From: Ferruginibacter sp. HRS2-29
Lineage (GTDB): Bacteria; Bacteroidota; Bacteroidia; Chitinophagales; Chitinophagaceae
Assembly: GCF_024343615.1 (NCBI RefSeq)
Contig: NZ_RJUB01000006.1
Span: forward strand, 46,753 to 110,752
Reading direction: 5' to 3'
Length of the DNA: 64,000 nt
Below the pieces are notes generated by a model, which ran no database searches, had not been told where the DNA came from, and saw nothing but the letters and a program-made list of their open reading frames with translations. This document shows, piece after piece, positions 35,826 through 43,550 of the stretch (within the stretch, counting starts at the first letter, position 1; every line of letters starts with the position of its first letter). A program made the position numbers and the translations under genes.

Positions 35826-35856
35826 AAAATGCCCTCTTTATTAGAGGGCATTTTAT
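35826..35856 (+). terminator. Intrinsic terminator after ndk
   Basis: AAAATGCCCTC-TTTATTA-GAGGGCATTTTA: 11-base stem, 7-base loop and T-run. Confidence 0.85.
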
Positions 35857-35947
35857 ATTTCAGACCTGCCATAAAAGAATTCTTAATTTTTAATTCTTAA
35901 TTTTTAATTGGGCGGCAAAAAGTGTCGCTTTTAACTAACTTGCGCCC

Positions 35948-37126
35948 ATGAAAGAAGTATATATCATTTCCGCTGTCCGTACGCCAATCGGAAGCTTTGG
36001 AGGTTCGTTAAAAGATTTTTCTGCTACACAGCTGGGGGCATTGGCCATTAAAGGCGCTATTGAAAAAGCCGGCATCCAGCCTTCGGCGGTGAATGATGTG
36101 CTGATGGGATCCGTGATACAGGCGAATCTCGGACAGGCGCCTGCCCGCCAGGCAGCAAAGTTTGCGGGTTTGCCCAATGAAGTGAATTGTACCACCGTCA
36201 ATAAAGTTTGCGCCAGCGGTATGAAAGCCATTTCGCAGGCAGCGCAAAGCATTATGCTCGGCGACGCGGATATCGTGGTGGCGGGGGGGATGGAAAGCAT
36301 GAGCAATGTGCCTTTTTATTCGGAAAACCTGCGTTGGGGAAATAAATATGGTAATGTATCTCTTGTAGACGGATTGGTAAAAGACGGCCTGACAGATGTA
36401 TATGACGGAAAAGCGATGGGAAATGCGGCCGAACTTTGTGCCTCCACCTGCGGTATAACGAGGGAAGAGCAGGATGCTTTTGCCATTGAGAGTTACACAC
36501 GCAGCCAGGCCGCTACTGCAGCCGGCAAATTTGAAAATGAGATTGTTCCGGTAAGCATTCCGCAGCGCAAAGGAGACCCGATCGTGTTTGCGAAAGATGA
36601 AGAAGCTTATAACGTGAAATTTGATAAGATACCTGAACTCAAAGGCGCTTTCGTAAAAGATGGTACCGTTACTGCCGCCAACGCGAGCACACTCAACGAT
36701 GGCGCGGCTGCGCTGGTACTGATGAGCAAAGAAAAAGCGGAGGAACTCGGACTGAAGCCGATCGCGAAGATCGTTGCTTACGCCGATGCTGAACAGGCAC
36801 CTGAATTATTTACCACCACTCCTTCTATAGCGGTTCCGAAAGCCGTAGCCAAAGCCGGATTGAAAATGGAAGATATCAGCTTCTGGGAACTCAATGAAGC
36901 GTTCAGCGTAGTAGGCATTGAAAATACCCGCCGCATGAAACTCGATCCGGCAACGGTGAACGTCAATGGTGGCGCGGTTTCCATTGGTCACCCATTAGGA
37001 TGCAGTGGCGCAAGGATCATTGTGACTCTGATAAACGTGCTGAAACAAAACGGGGGAAAATATGGCGCTGCCGGAATCTGTAACGGCGGTGGGGGAGCAA
37101 GCGCAATGGTGATTGAAAATATGTAA
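35948..37126 (+). CDS. Acetyl-CoA C-acetyltransferase (thiolase)
   Basis: A 392-residue thiolase. The acyl-enzyme Cys88 lies in NKVCASGMKA, His348 in GHPLGCSGAR and Cys378 in CNGGGGASAM; the complete triad and length fit biosynthetic thiolase, which condenses two acetyl-CoA to acetoacetyl-CoA, or the reverse. It starts MKEVYIISAVRTPIGSFGGS, the usual N-terminus. It appears to be a single-gene unit; a nested hairpin region follows its stop. Confidence 0.93.
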   Translation: MKEVYIISAVRTPIGSFGGSLKDFSATQLGALAIKGAIEKAGIQPSAVNDVLMGSVIQANLGQAPARQAAKFAGLPNEVNCTTVNKVCASGMKAISQAAQSIMLGDADIVVAGGMESMSNVPFYSENLRWGNKYGNVSLVDGLVKDGLTDVYDGKAMGNAAELCASTCGITREEQDAFAIESYTRSQAATAAGKFENEIVPVSIPQRKGDPIVFAKDEEAYNVKFDKIPELKGAFVKDGTVTAANASTLNDGAAALVLMSKEKAEELGLKPIAKIVAYADAEQAPELFTTTPSIAVPKAVAKAGLKMEDISFWELNEAFSVVGIENTRRMKLDPATVNVNGGAVSIGHPLGCSGARIIVTLINVLKQNGGKYGAAGICNGGGGASAMVIENM

Positions 37127-37455
37127 GACGACGACAGACAACGGACGACAGACGACGGACAACCGCTGGTTCATTAAGTTGGGGCAACGAAAAATAAACG
37201 CAGATTTCTGATTGATTTATGGATTTCGCAGATTTTTGCTGGCGCAAAAAATGCATGTCTTAAAATATTGAACCAATGTATGGCGCTCAATTTTTAAGAC
37301 ATGCATTTTTTTTAAGACAACGGATGACCGAATACCCGCTACCGCTGGTCATTAAAGTGTAAATAGTTAAAGTATCCCCGATATTTTAATAAAATTGAAA
37401 TTATAATGAACGTACGGTTGTCTGTGGTCGCTGTGGTCTCTCGTCTGTCGTCAGT
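37126..37455. repeat. Concentric hairpins of three word types after the thiolase gene
   Basis: The outer arms are GACGACAGACAACGGACGAC-type words (37128-37164) and inverted GTTGTCTGTGGTCGCTGTGG words (37410-37455); a middle block has CGCAGATTTCTG words (37198-37240). The innermost pair 37246-37265 and 37292-37311 (AAAAAATGCATGTCTTAAAA) is perfect over 20 bases with a 26-base loop and could terminate transcription both ways. No gene lies in this 324-base gap. Confidence 0.8.
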
Positions 37456-37807
37456 TCAAATGCTGCCGCAATGTTTTCACCAGGTGCGATAATTCAAACG
37501 GTTTCGCGATAAAATCATTCGCTTTACAGTCTTCCAGATAATTTCCCATTTCGGCGTTGGCGGAGAAAAGTACTACAGGCAGGTGCCTGGTATCATCGGT
37601 ATGCTTGAGGTCTTTGCAGATATTACGCCCATCGGCGCCGCCCAGCGATACATCCAGGAGTACAAGATCAGGCTTGAAACTGCGGATCTTATCCGGTATG
37701 TCTTCCCACCTGGAGATCGCTTCTACTGAAAAATTGTTGATGGAGAGGGCTATTTTTACCAGCGTCAATATATCAAGGTCGTCGTCTACGACAAGAATCT
37801 TGTTCAT
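37451..37807 (-). CDS. Response regulator, receiver domain only
   Basis: A 118-residue CheY-like protein: acidic pocket VVDDDLD (6-12), phospho-acceptor Asp52 in DLVLLDVSLGG, Lys in FIAKPFEL near 102. There is no output domain, so it must signal by protein contact. It lies 42 bases downstream of the CHASE8 histidine kinase in the same operon and is its natural partner. Confidence 0.92.
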   Translation of the reverse strand: MNKILVVDDDLDILTLVKIALSINNFSVEAISRWEDIPDKIRSFKPDLVLLDVSLGGADGRNICKDLKHTDDTRHLPVVLFSANAEMGNYLEDCKANDFIAKPFELSHLVKTLRQHLN

Positions 37808-37849
37808 ATGCTTGAATTAAAACCTTTGCTAATTTAAATCAAAAAGAAA

Positions 37850-39256
37850 TTAAACGGGTTTGACATTCGTCAAACTGCTTTTGTCATATTTCATCGGCAA
37901 TGAAAAATAAAATGCCGAGCCTTCCTTCGTGGATTCCACCCAGATCTTTCCATGATGACGGTCGATGATATCCTTGCAGATGTAAAGCCCCAGCCCGAAC
38001 CCTGAAATATGGATCGAAGTATCTTTTGTACGATAAAACCGGTCGAATATATTCGGTAGTTCTTCCGCCGGAATACCCGGGCCATGATCCTGTACCATGA
38101 TCAACATCTCTTCTCCATCGCTGCTGCTGTTTACCAACACTTCTTTTTCTCCGGGAGAATATTTGATGGCGTTGGAAAGCAGGTTTACCATCACCTGTTC
38201 TATCCTTTGCCTGTCTGCCCGGATCATTCCAGGTGAATGATCTCCGTTCCAGGTGATCTTATGTGTGCCCGAGACCATCCTGAATCCCGCGATCGACTCT
38301 TCCAGTAATGTTCCCATGTCAAATTCCTGCACATTCAATTCCAGTTGCCCGCTCTGCATCTTCGAAACGTCGAGAAGGTCTTTTATCAGCCGCTCCAGCT
38401 TCTGTACATTTTCCAAAGCCTTTTGTACAAACTGTTTCTTAGGCTGCTGGTCTTCCATCGAATCTATCAGGTCGATGTACCCTTTGATCGTCGTGAGTGG
38501 TGTTTTCAACTCATGACTGGCAATCCCGATGAATTCTTCTTTTCGCCGCTGCGATTCCTTCACCTGCACCATCAACGAATTGTACACCCTCACCAATGTG
38601 CTGATTTCATCTTTCCCTTCGTCTACCAACGGTTTACTGTAGTCACCGGTGCTGCCTGCGTCTTTCATCGTATTCACCAGCATCAGCAACCTTTTGGAGA
38701 TATACGGCTGAATGAGTAATGCAATGAGGAAAGAAGAGGCGATCGCAATTACCAGCAATATTCCAGCCAGTTCGAACTTTTCCCGTTTTATTTTTTCCAG
38801 TTCACTCAATTCAACCTCGAGCATCACTTTGCCCAGTACCTTTTTATCGGCAACGATGAGGCTTGTCACATACAATCGTCCATATTCCAGCACATAACCA
38901 TTGTTGGGGAGATCCTTCGGAATTGCCATCCCGACTGCGGTGTCTTTTACATACTTCGCAAATGTTCTTCCCGTACTGTCGATGATGGCCGCATGAAGGA
39001 TATCCGGAGCCACATCGTGCAATTCGGAGAGGATCTGATGTGCCGCTTCGTTATCCATGAATTGCAGAGTAGAAACGTTGTTGGCCGCCAACACCTGCGC
39101 CAGCCCCAGCATACTGTCGATCTTGCGTTGTTTGTATCCCCTGATATCCGTAATTATAAAAACAGTGAACACGATCAATAATACGAGCACACTGGTAAAC
39201 ACCTGCATCAGTATCAGCTTATTCCTTATAGATATGCCTCGCAATTTTATCAACAT
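37850..39256 (-). CDS. CHASE8-HAMP sensor histidine kinase
   Basis: A 468-residue inner-membrane kinase. First helix about 13-36; periplasmic segment 37-160 with the CHASE8 pattern (GLAQVLAANNVSTLQFMDNE AAHQILSEL, then AAIIDSTGRTFAKYV); second helix about 161-182; HAMP to about 235; HisKA with His248 in GIASHELKTPLT; HATPase with N box NLLSNAIKYSP, DHGPGIP and GLGLYICKDII. CHASE8 is the periplasmic domain of YfiN (TpbB) that is held in check by YfiR. A YfiR gene lies 75 bases upstream, so YfiR probably represses this kinase. The output goes to the receiver protein encoded next. Confidence 0.9.
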   Translation of the reverse strand: MLIKLRGISIRNKLILMQVFTSVLVLLIVFTVFIITDIRGYKQRKIDSMLGLAQVLAANNVSTLQFMDNEAAHQILSELHDVAPDILHAAIIDSTGRTFAKYVKDTAVGMAIPKDLPNNGYVLEYGRLYVTSLIVADKKVLGKVMLEVELSELEKIKREKFELAGILLVIAIASSFLIALLIQPYISKRLLMLVNTMKDAGSTGDYSKPLVDEGKDEISTLVRVYNSLMVQVKESQRRKEEFIGIASHELKTPLTTIKGYIDLIDSMEDQQPKKQFVQKALENVQKLERLIKDLLDVSKMQSGQLELNVQEFDMGTLLEESIAGFRMVSGTHKITWNGDHSPGMIRADRQRIEQVMVNLLSNAIKYSPGEKEVLVNSSSDGEEMLIMVQDHGPGIPAEELPNIFDRFYRTKDTSIHISGFGLGLYICKDIIDRHHGKIWVESTKEGSAFYFSLPMKYDKSSLTNVKPV

Positions 39257-39331
39257 GAATATTCCATATTTTCTTAACCGTGGAGATTTTTATCTGCCAA
39301 ACCCGTTCCATTTTTTTCTCCGCGGCTAAAG

Positions 39332-39853
39332 TTAATCTACCAATATCGCCAGCTTCAGCAACTGCGAACCCGCCTTGAGCCCCGCAGCATCGATCGCTTT
39401 CAGGTTCGTTTCAAATTTTATCTTGTCATTGATCATCACAAAATTAAATGCCGTTCCTTTTTTTGCCAGCCCCGTTTCCTCACTTACAGTCAGCACGCCA
39501 CGTCCGGCCTTGTCCAGTATGGACTGCAGCGGAAATGTTGTTGTACGGGGAATGAAAAGAATGTTACAATATTGTATCTCTTCGGGTTTATTATACGTCT
39601 GAATTACGATCCGCCTTTTGCCTACAGCATTTGTGAGGGCAATTTCATTGAGTGCTATGGATACCGGGGAAGGACCTATCACGCCGATCACAAAATCGGA
39701 ACCTTCGGCATCCATGCTCCAATCGATATAACGGGTAAAATTATATATGAATACGGCTTTGAGATCTGCCTGCCTGTCTCCGGATTGCGCAACGGCAGCG
39801 CCCCAGCCGGAACACAGCAGCATAAGCAGCAGGAAAAAGCATTTGCGTATCAT
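39332..39853 (-). CDS. YfiR family periplasmic protein (DUF4154)
   Basis: A 173-residue exported protein with a signal peptide ending GWGAAVAQS (about 22). The family pattern is clear: LKAVFIYNFTRYIDWSMDAE near 30-50, IGVIGPSPV, and C-terminal AFNFVMINDKIKFETNLKAI then AGLKAGSQLLKLA. In Pseudomonas, YfiR binds and silences the diguanylate cyclase YfiN. The disulfide cysteines of Pseudomonas YfiR do not look conserved here. It sits between a TonB-dependent receptor gene (19 bases upstream) and the CHASE8 kinase gene, as one operon. Confidence 0.88.
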   Translation of the reverse strand: MIRKCFFLLLMLLCSGWGAAVAQSGDRQADLKAVFIYNFTRYIDWSMDAEGSDFVIGVIGPSPVSIALNEIALTNAVGKRRIVIQTYNKPEEIQYCNILFIPRTTTFPLQSILDKAGRGVLTVSEETGLAKKGTAFNFVMINDKIKFETNLKAIDAAGLKAGSQLLKLAILVD

Positions 39854-39872
39854 ATACTAACTCAAATTATTC

Positions 39873-41990
39873 TTAAAATCGGATGCCAATTTTAAACATC
39901 CCGTTGATACCGGGCTGCTCAAGTACTGTTGAATATAAATAACCGTCGGCAGTACGGAAACCGGGATCGTGCCATGTACTGTTGAATATGTTCCGGACAT
40001 TAATGCTTGCCGTAATTCCTTTATTGAATAATTCTTTTGTGCTCAGTACACAGTTGGCCAGGAAATACCCATCTACCGGGCCGTAGGGATCGGTTCTCGG
40101 TACATTTCTTTTGCCGATCCAGTTGCCGATGAGGGTGATGTCAAACAATTCCCCCACGGTAACGGTGATACCCGCATTCCCTTTGATACGGGCTACGCCG
40201 GAACTCTGCCGGGATAAGCCAGTAAGCAGGTTTTTGCCGCGGGCATCCTGGTAAGTGAGGTTTACAAAACAAGTGGTATTGGCAAGAGGACTAAAATCTA
40301 CCACCGCTTCAAGGCCGGTCGTTTTTTGCTCGGCAGGGTTTTTATCAGGTTCCAGCCCGGAGAGATTTCCGAGCACGATGACATCGGTGAGTGAATTGCG
40401 GAAGCCATTCAGTTGCATACGCATACTGCCGGACAAAGCATAGATCACGTTCACTTCGTACGTTCTTATCTTTTCTGTTTCCAAAGTGAAATTTGGCGGG
40501 GCCTGGTATATTTCGGTATTGGTAGGAGCCCTGAAAGCCCGCCCGTACTGAAATTTCAACGTGAGCTTGTCTGTAGGTTTATTTACCACAGAGATCCTCG
40601 GACTGATAGCGCTGCCGAAATAGCTGTTGTAATCATACCTTGCCCCTATGGTGAAGCTGGTGCTTTTAAACAGGTTGGTCTGGTGCACATACTGCAGGTA
40701 GCTGCCAAAATTATTGCGGATATCGCTTACCCTCGGCAGGAAGGTGGAATTGAGATTGGTAAGCGTATCCCTGCCATCGATGAGATAGATATCGTTGACG
40801 GTATCGATGGTGGCTTTGCGGTCGCCCCTTTCCACATCATCCCTGAAATATTGTATGCCGGCGGAAAATTTCTGTTTGTTGTTGATCGAATAGTTGGCAA
40901 TGAACTCGCCGGAAACGCGGTTGGATGAATTAGCGAGGATGGCCCGGATAAGTTTATTCCCGCTTAACGTCAGATAGGCATAAGAATCATCGGAAGTGCC
41001 GGTTTCGCGGTAAACTACCCGGGAAAGCAGGTTGAATTTATCATTCGGTTTAAATTCATTCTGCAGGTAAAAAGTGCGCAGGTAGGAATTGTTCAGCCCG
41101 GATTTTTCACCCCGGATATCTCTTGTAACCAACCCGATCACCCCCTGGTTCATATTTCCCTGTGGGGGCAAACCCAGAAATACGGTGGGACTGTTTAAAA
41201 AAGTGCCCCAGCCCATCGGGGTATTATAACTGCGGAAACCGAGTGTTGTAAGCGATCTTTTTGCCTGGTAAGAAATGGCGGCATTGAGTGAAAATGCTTT
41301 ATCTACATAAGATGCGGCATAATTGGGATCCCTGTTTTTGAATACCGGGCCATCCGTACTGTATAAGGTTCCGGCAAGAGAAAGATCCCAGTTCCCTTTT
41401 TTAATGCCCATCGATATTTTTTGAAAGGAAGTATTGAAGGTGCCCAATCCTTTTTCAAATTTAAATCCGTTGATATCAGCTCCTTTTTTTGTGATGATAT
41501 TGATCACGCCCCCAAAAGCGTTGGCGCCATAGAGCGCCGATGCCGGCCCCCAGATGATCTCTACGCGTTCGGCATTGTGCAGGCTGTATACCGGCCCGGC
41601 CATATCGTTGGAACCGATGATATTATTCTCGGGGATGCCATCTACCATGAGCAGTGCACGCAGGTTTTCGGCGCCATACATGCCACGGAAATAAAAGAGG
41701 GTAGGCGCATAACCATTTACATGGATCATATCGATGCCCGGAATATCGCGGAGTGCGTCTTCGAGTTGTTCGTATCCCCGTTTGGCAATTTGTTTGGCAG
41801 AAATAACAGTAATGGTAGAAGGGGCTTCGTCAGTGGTCTGCAGATAACCGGATGCCGTCACTACCTGGATATTCATCAGGTCCTCAAGGGATAATTTGAG
41901 CAGCCGGTTTACATTGGTGGAGGTATCCTTTTGTGCAATAACTAAAAATGGTACACAAATCAACACCAGGATTAACACTTTGCTTTTCAT
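39873..41990 (-). CDS. TonB-dependent receptor of the YfiR-kinase operon
   Basis: A 705-residue outer-membrane receptor with a signal peptide (about 1-19) but no carboxypeptidase-like extension. Plug: VVTASGYLQTTDEAPSTITV, RGYEQLEDALRDIPGIDM, RVEIIWGPASALYGANAFGG, VINIITKKGA (about 44-170); barrel to the C-terminus FKIGIRF, with LQNGF-type strands. The plug class fits vitamin B12/colicin I-type and catecholate receptors. As first gene of a sensing operon it may act as a ligand entry port or sensor for the YfiR-CHASE8 kinase rather than as a nutrient importer; this is inference. Three 17-base-spaced direct repeats lie 84-128 bases upstream. Confidence 0.9.
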   Translation of the reverse strand: MKSKVLILVLICVPFLVIAQKDTSTNVNRLLKLSLEDLMNIQVVTASGYLQTTDEAPSTITVISAKQIAKRGYEQLEDALRDIPGIDMIHVNGYAPTLFYFRGMYGAENLRALLMVDGIPENNIIGSNDMAGPVYSLHNAERVEIIWGPASALYGANAFGGVINIITKKGADINGFKFEKGLGTFNTSFQKISMGIKKGNWDLSLAGTLYSTDGPVFKNRDPNYAASYVDKAFSLNAAISYQAKRSLTTLGFRSYNTPMGWGTFLNSPTVFLGLPPQGNMNQGVIGLVTRDIRGEKSGLNNSYLRTFYLQNEFKPNDKFNLLSRVVYRETGTSDDSYAYLTLSGNKLIRAILANSSNRVSGEFIANYSINNKQKFSAGIQYFRDDVERGDRKATIDTVNDIYLIDGRDTLTNLNSTFLPRVSDIRNNFGSYLQYVHQTNLFKSTSFTIGARYDYNSYFGSAISPRISVVNKPTDKLTLKFQYGRAFRAPTNTEIYQAPPNFTLETEKIRTYEVNVIYALSGSMRMQLNGFRNSLTDVIVLGNLSGLEPDKNPAEQKTTGLEAVVDFSPLANTTCFVNLTYQDARGKNLLTGLSRQSSGVARIKGNAGITVTVGELFDITLIGNWIGKRNVPRTDPYGPVDGYFLANCVLSTKELFNKGITASINVRNIFNSTWHDPGFRTADGYLYSTVLEQPGINGMFKIGIRF

Positions 41991-42073
41991 CAGACTGGTT
42001 AGTTATTGAATGAAAGTAAGGTTTGTGCCGATGAAGTTACTTAAAAAACTGACAGGAAATGATGAAATTCACT

Positions 42074-42118
42074 AGTTGACTACTCCCCGGAGTTGACAAC
42101 TCACGCGAGTTGACTACT
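42074..42118. promoter_or_regulatory. Three iterons AGTTGACWACT at exact 17-base spacing
   Basis: AGTTGACTACT (42074-42084), AGTTGACAACT (42091-42101) and AGTTGACTACT (42108-42118), starts exactly 17 bases apart; the middle one is an interrupted palindrome (AGTTG-A-CAACT). They lie upstream of the receptor-YfiR-kinase operon and look like an operator array. Confidence 0.5.
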
Positions 42119-42191
42119 GTAGAATATATTACACAACCCGGCAGTAAAAACTCTTTTAGATAAAAAAGTAACTATGGGAGTATTTTTTCTT

Positions 42192-42354
42192 ATGTTCCGT
42201 TATCAGGACGATGAATACGTGATTCAGATACTACGGGAAAAGATCGGTGAATTGTGATGAAAAGCTGAAGGATGCCGGTACGGCGGATTTTCTTACCAAC
42301 CTGATGGGGCAGCATGAAACAATGGCGTGGACGTTGCGAAGATACGTGGATTAA
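42192..42354 (+). pseudogene. Dps (ferritin-like) gene remnant, frameshifted
   Basis: From ATG 42192 one frame reads MFRYQDDEYVIQILREKIGEL then stops; shifting frame near 42252 gives CDEKLKDAGTADFLTNLMGQ then HETMAWTLRRYVD and a TAA at 42352-42354. The joined text matches the C-terminal third of Dps (KDAGTADFLTxLMxQHExMAW). The N-terminal two thirds with the ferroxidase ligands are absent. The stop runs straight into a TTAGGGTTTAG word hairpin. Confidence 0.65.
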
Positions 42355-42423
42355 AGATTAGGGTTTAGAGATTAGGGTTTAGGTAGAAGAGGATCCGAAA
42401 CCCTAATCCCTAATCTCTAAACT
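42354..42423. repeat. GATTAGGGTTTAG word hairpin
   Basis: AGATTAGGGTTTAGAGATTAG words (42355-42383) face inverted CCCTAATCCCTAATCTCTAA words (42401-42422) across an 18-base loop. It touches the Dps remnant stop on the left and the small lipoprotein stop on the right. Confidence 0.85.
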
Positions 42424-42595
42424 ATTTCTTCCCTCTTCCTACTAAGTATAATATCAACGCAACTACTAATACTACAATGATGATCCCTGACCAGACGCCT
42501 GCTTTAAAGATGGATGCGATTGCTTCGCAACTGCTCATGGTAGTAGCGAGAAAGATCAAAAGGAAACTAACTAATGGTAACTGGTAACGGTTCAT
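42422..42595 (-). CDS. Small lipoprotein-like membrane peptide (57 residues)
   Basis: Minus-strand ATG 42595 to TAG 42422: MNRYQLPLVSFLLIFLATTM then SSCEAIASIFKAGVWSG and a second hydrophobic run IIIVVLVVALILYLVGRGKK. The first helix ends in a lipobox-like MSSC, the second helix is followed by a basic tail. Short proteins with SCE-x-x-x-x-IFKAG and a final membrane helix are widespread in Bacteroidota and often mis-annotated; function unknown. The stop is in the arm of the TTAGGG hairpin. Confidence 0.7.
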   Translation of the reverse strand: MNRYQLPLVSFLLIFLATTMSSCEAIASIFKAGVWSGIIIVVLVVALILYLVGRGKK

Positions 42596-42639
42596 GTCGG
42601 TTCTTTTTTATTTATGAATGATTATCTGCTGAATGCAAA

Positions 42640-42830
42640 TTATTTTTCGGCGGAATGTTTTTTCCCCATAATGGTATCTTTCAAAATCTCTGCCGCAATT
42701 AAACTGAACGTGATACCATTTCCGCTAAAGCAAAAAGCGAAGAAAATGTTTTGCAACTTTTTGTATGGCCTATATACGCCAGGTTTCCAGTAGCGCCGAA
42801 TATGCCACAGCAGCTGAACTCCGCTTTAAT
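42640..42830 (-). pseudogene. FAD-dependent oxidoreductase (DAO family) C-terminal remnant
   Basis: One minus-strand frame gives FSCCGIFGATGNLAYIG; a second gives PYKKLQNIFFAFCFSGNGIT then FSLIAAEILKDTIMGKK and a stop at 42640-42642. Together they resemble the end of DAO-type oxidoreductases (FGxTxDGLPYIG ... FFALGFGGNGITFSxIAAEI). The frames are offset by one shift and no N-terminal FAD-binding GxGxxG part remains. Clear decay product. Confidence 0.65.
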
Positions 42831-42900
42831 TTCTTGTAGAGTTACTTATCACGCGAGCCAGGATTGCAAAATTTCTCATCTCATAAGTGATAATTAAAAA

Positions 42901-43395
42901 TCAGAGGTTAACCTTTCCATGCTCACCTTCGGAATATTCCTTTCCTGTTACAGCCGCTTTAAGCATATTAAAAGCGAGCACAATTTTACTCGAAGTGCCA
43001 TCCCAGTATTCACCCGAAACGGGCGTGACTTCGATGAGCTGTATCTTAGGATCATCGAGCCCTTCGGGAAACCAGGCTTTCATGGTGGGGTTCCACAATT
43101 CCTTTATTTTTTCCCTGTCGTCACTTAACCGGGCAATGCCGTCTATGCAGACATAAGAATTTTTTGATGGGGAACTGTACGAAAGAAACACTTCATTGTT
43201 GTGAGAAATATCATCCGTTTTGGAGGAAAATTCATTGGTGAAAAACCACAATGTACCATCTTCTTCCACTTTTATGGTGCCCATCGGGCGGCCTGTCAGC
43301 CTGCCGTTTTCATCTTTGGTGATGAACATGTTGATACGGACATCATTGATAAGATCTTTTATTTTTTCCAGTTGATCGTTCTGTGAGGGTTGCAT
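42901..43395 (-). CDS. Pyridoxamine-5'-phosphate-oxidase-like FMN protein (general stress protein 26 type)
   Basis: A 164-residue split-barrel protein. DVRINMFITKDENGRLTGRP, then EEDGTLWFFTNEFSSKTDDI, SYSSPSKNSYVCIDGIARLS and AWFPEGLDDPKIQLIEVTPV are the usual blocks of the GSP26/PNPOx-like family, which bind FMN or related cofactors. Activity is uncertain; the B. subtilis relative is a general stress protein. It lies alone beside a Dps remnant, another stress-type gene. Confidence 0.85.
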   Translation of the reverse strand: MQPSQNDQLEKIKDLINDVRINMFITKDENGRLTGRPMGTIKVEEDGTLWFFTNEFSSKTDDISHNNEVFLSYSSPSKNSYVCIDGIARLSDDREKIKELWNPTMKAWFPEGLDDPKIQLIEVTPVSGEYWDGTSSKIVLAFNMLKAAVTGKEYSEGEHGKVNL

Positions 43396-43550
43396 ATACT
43401 TCGTTTATACAAATAATACAAAGCACATACCAAATGGTTCGGGGAAAGATAAGGGCGTTTAAAAAGAGAAACAGGAAACTACATATTGTTTCCACATTTA
43501 AATTGGTGTAACATTTTTACAGTTGCAACGTATTGGTAGAAATAAAACAA

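Noticed and set aside
35726..35827. 33-codon frame (MVKPSKVVLIGNLFLLTGLS, then GYCGSKQSLKNNQ) after ndk
   Set aside because: Begins inside a TGAATAGTCAATGG repeat, and the Cys is not in a good lipobox; likely chance.
42354..42423. Telomere end or replication origin from TTAGGGTTTAG words
   Set aside because: It is a short hairpin between gene ends like the other word repeats; no DnaA-box cluster was noticed.
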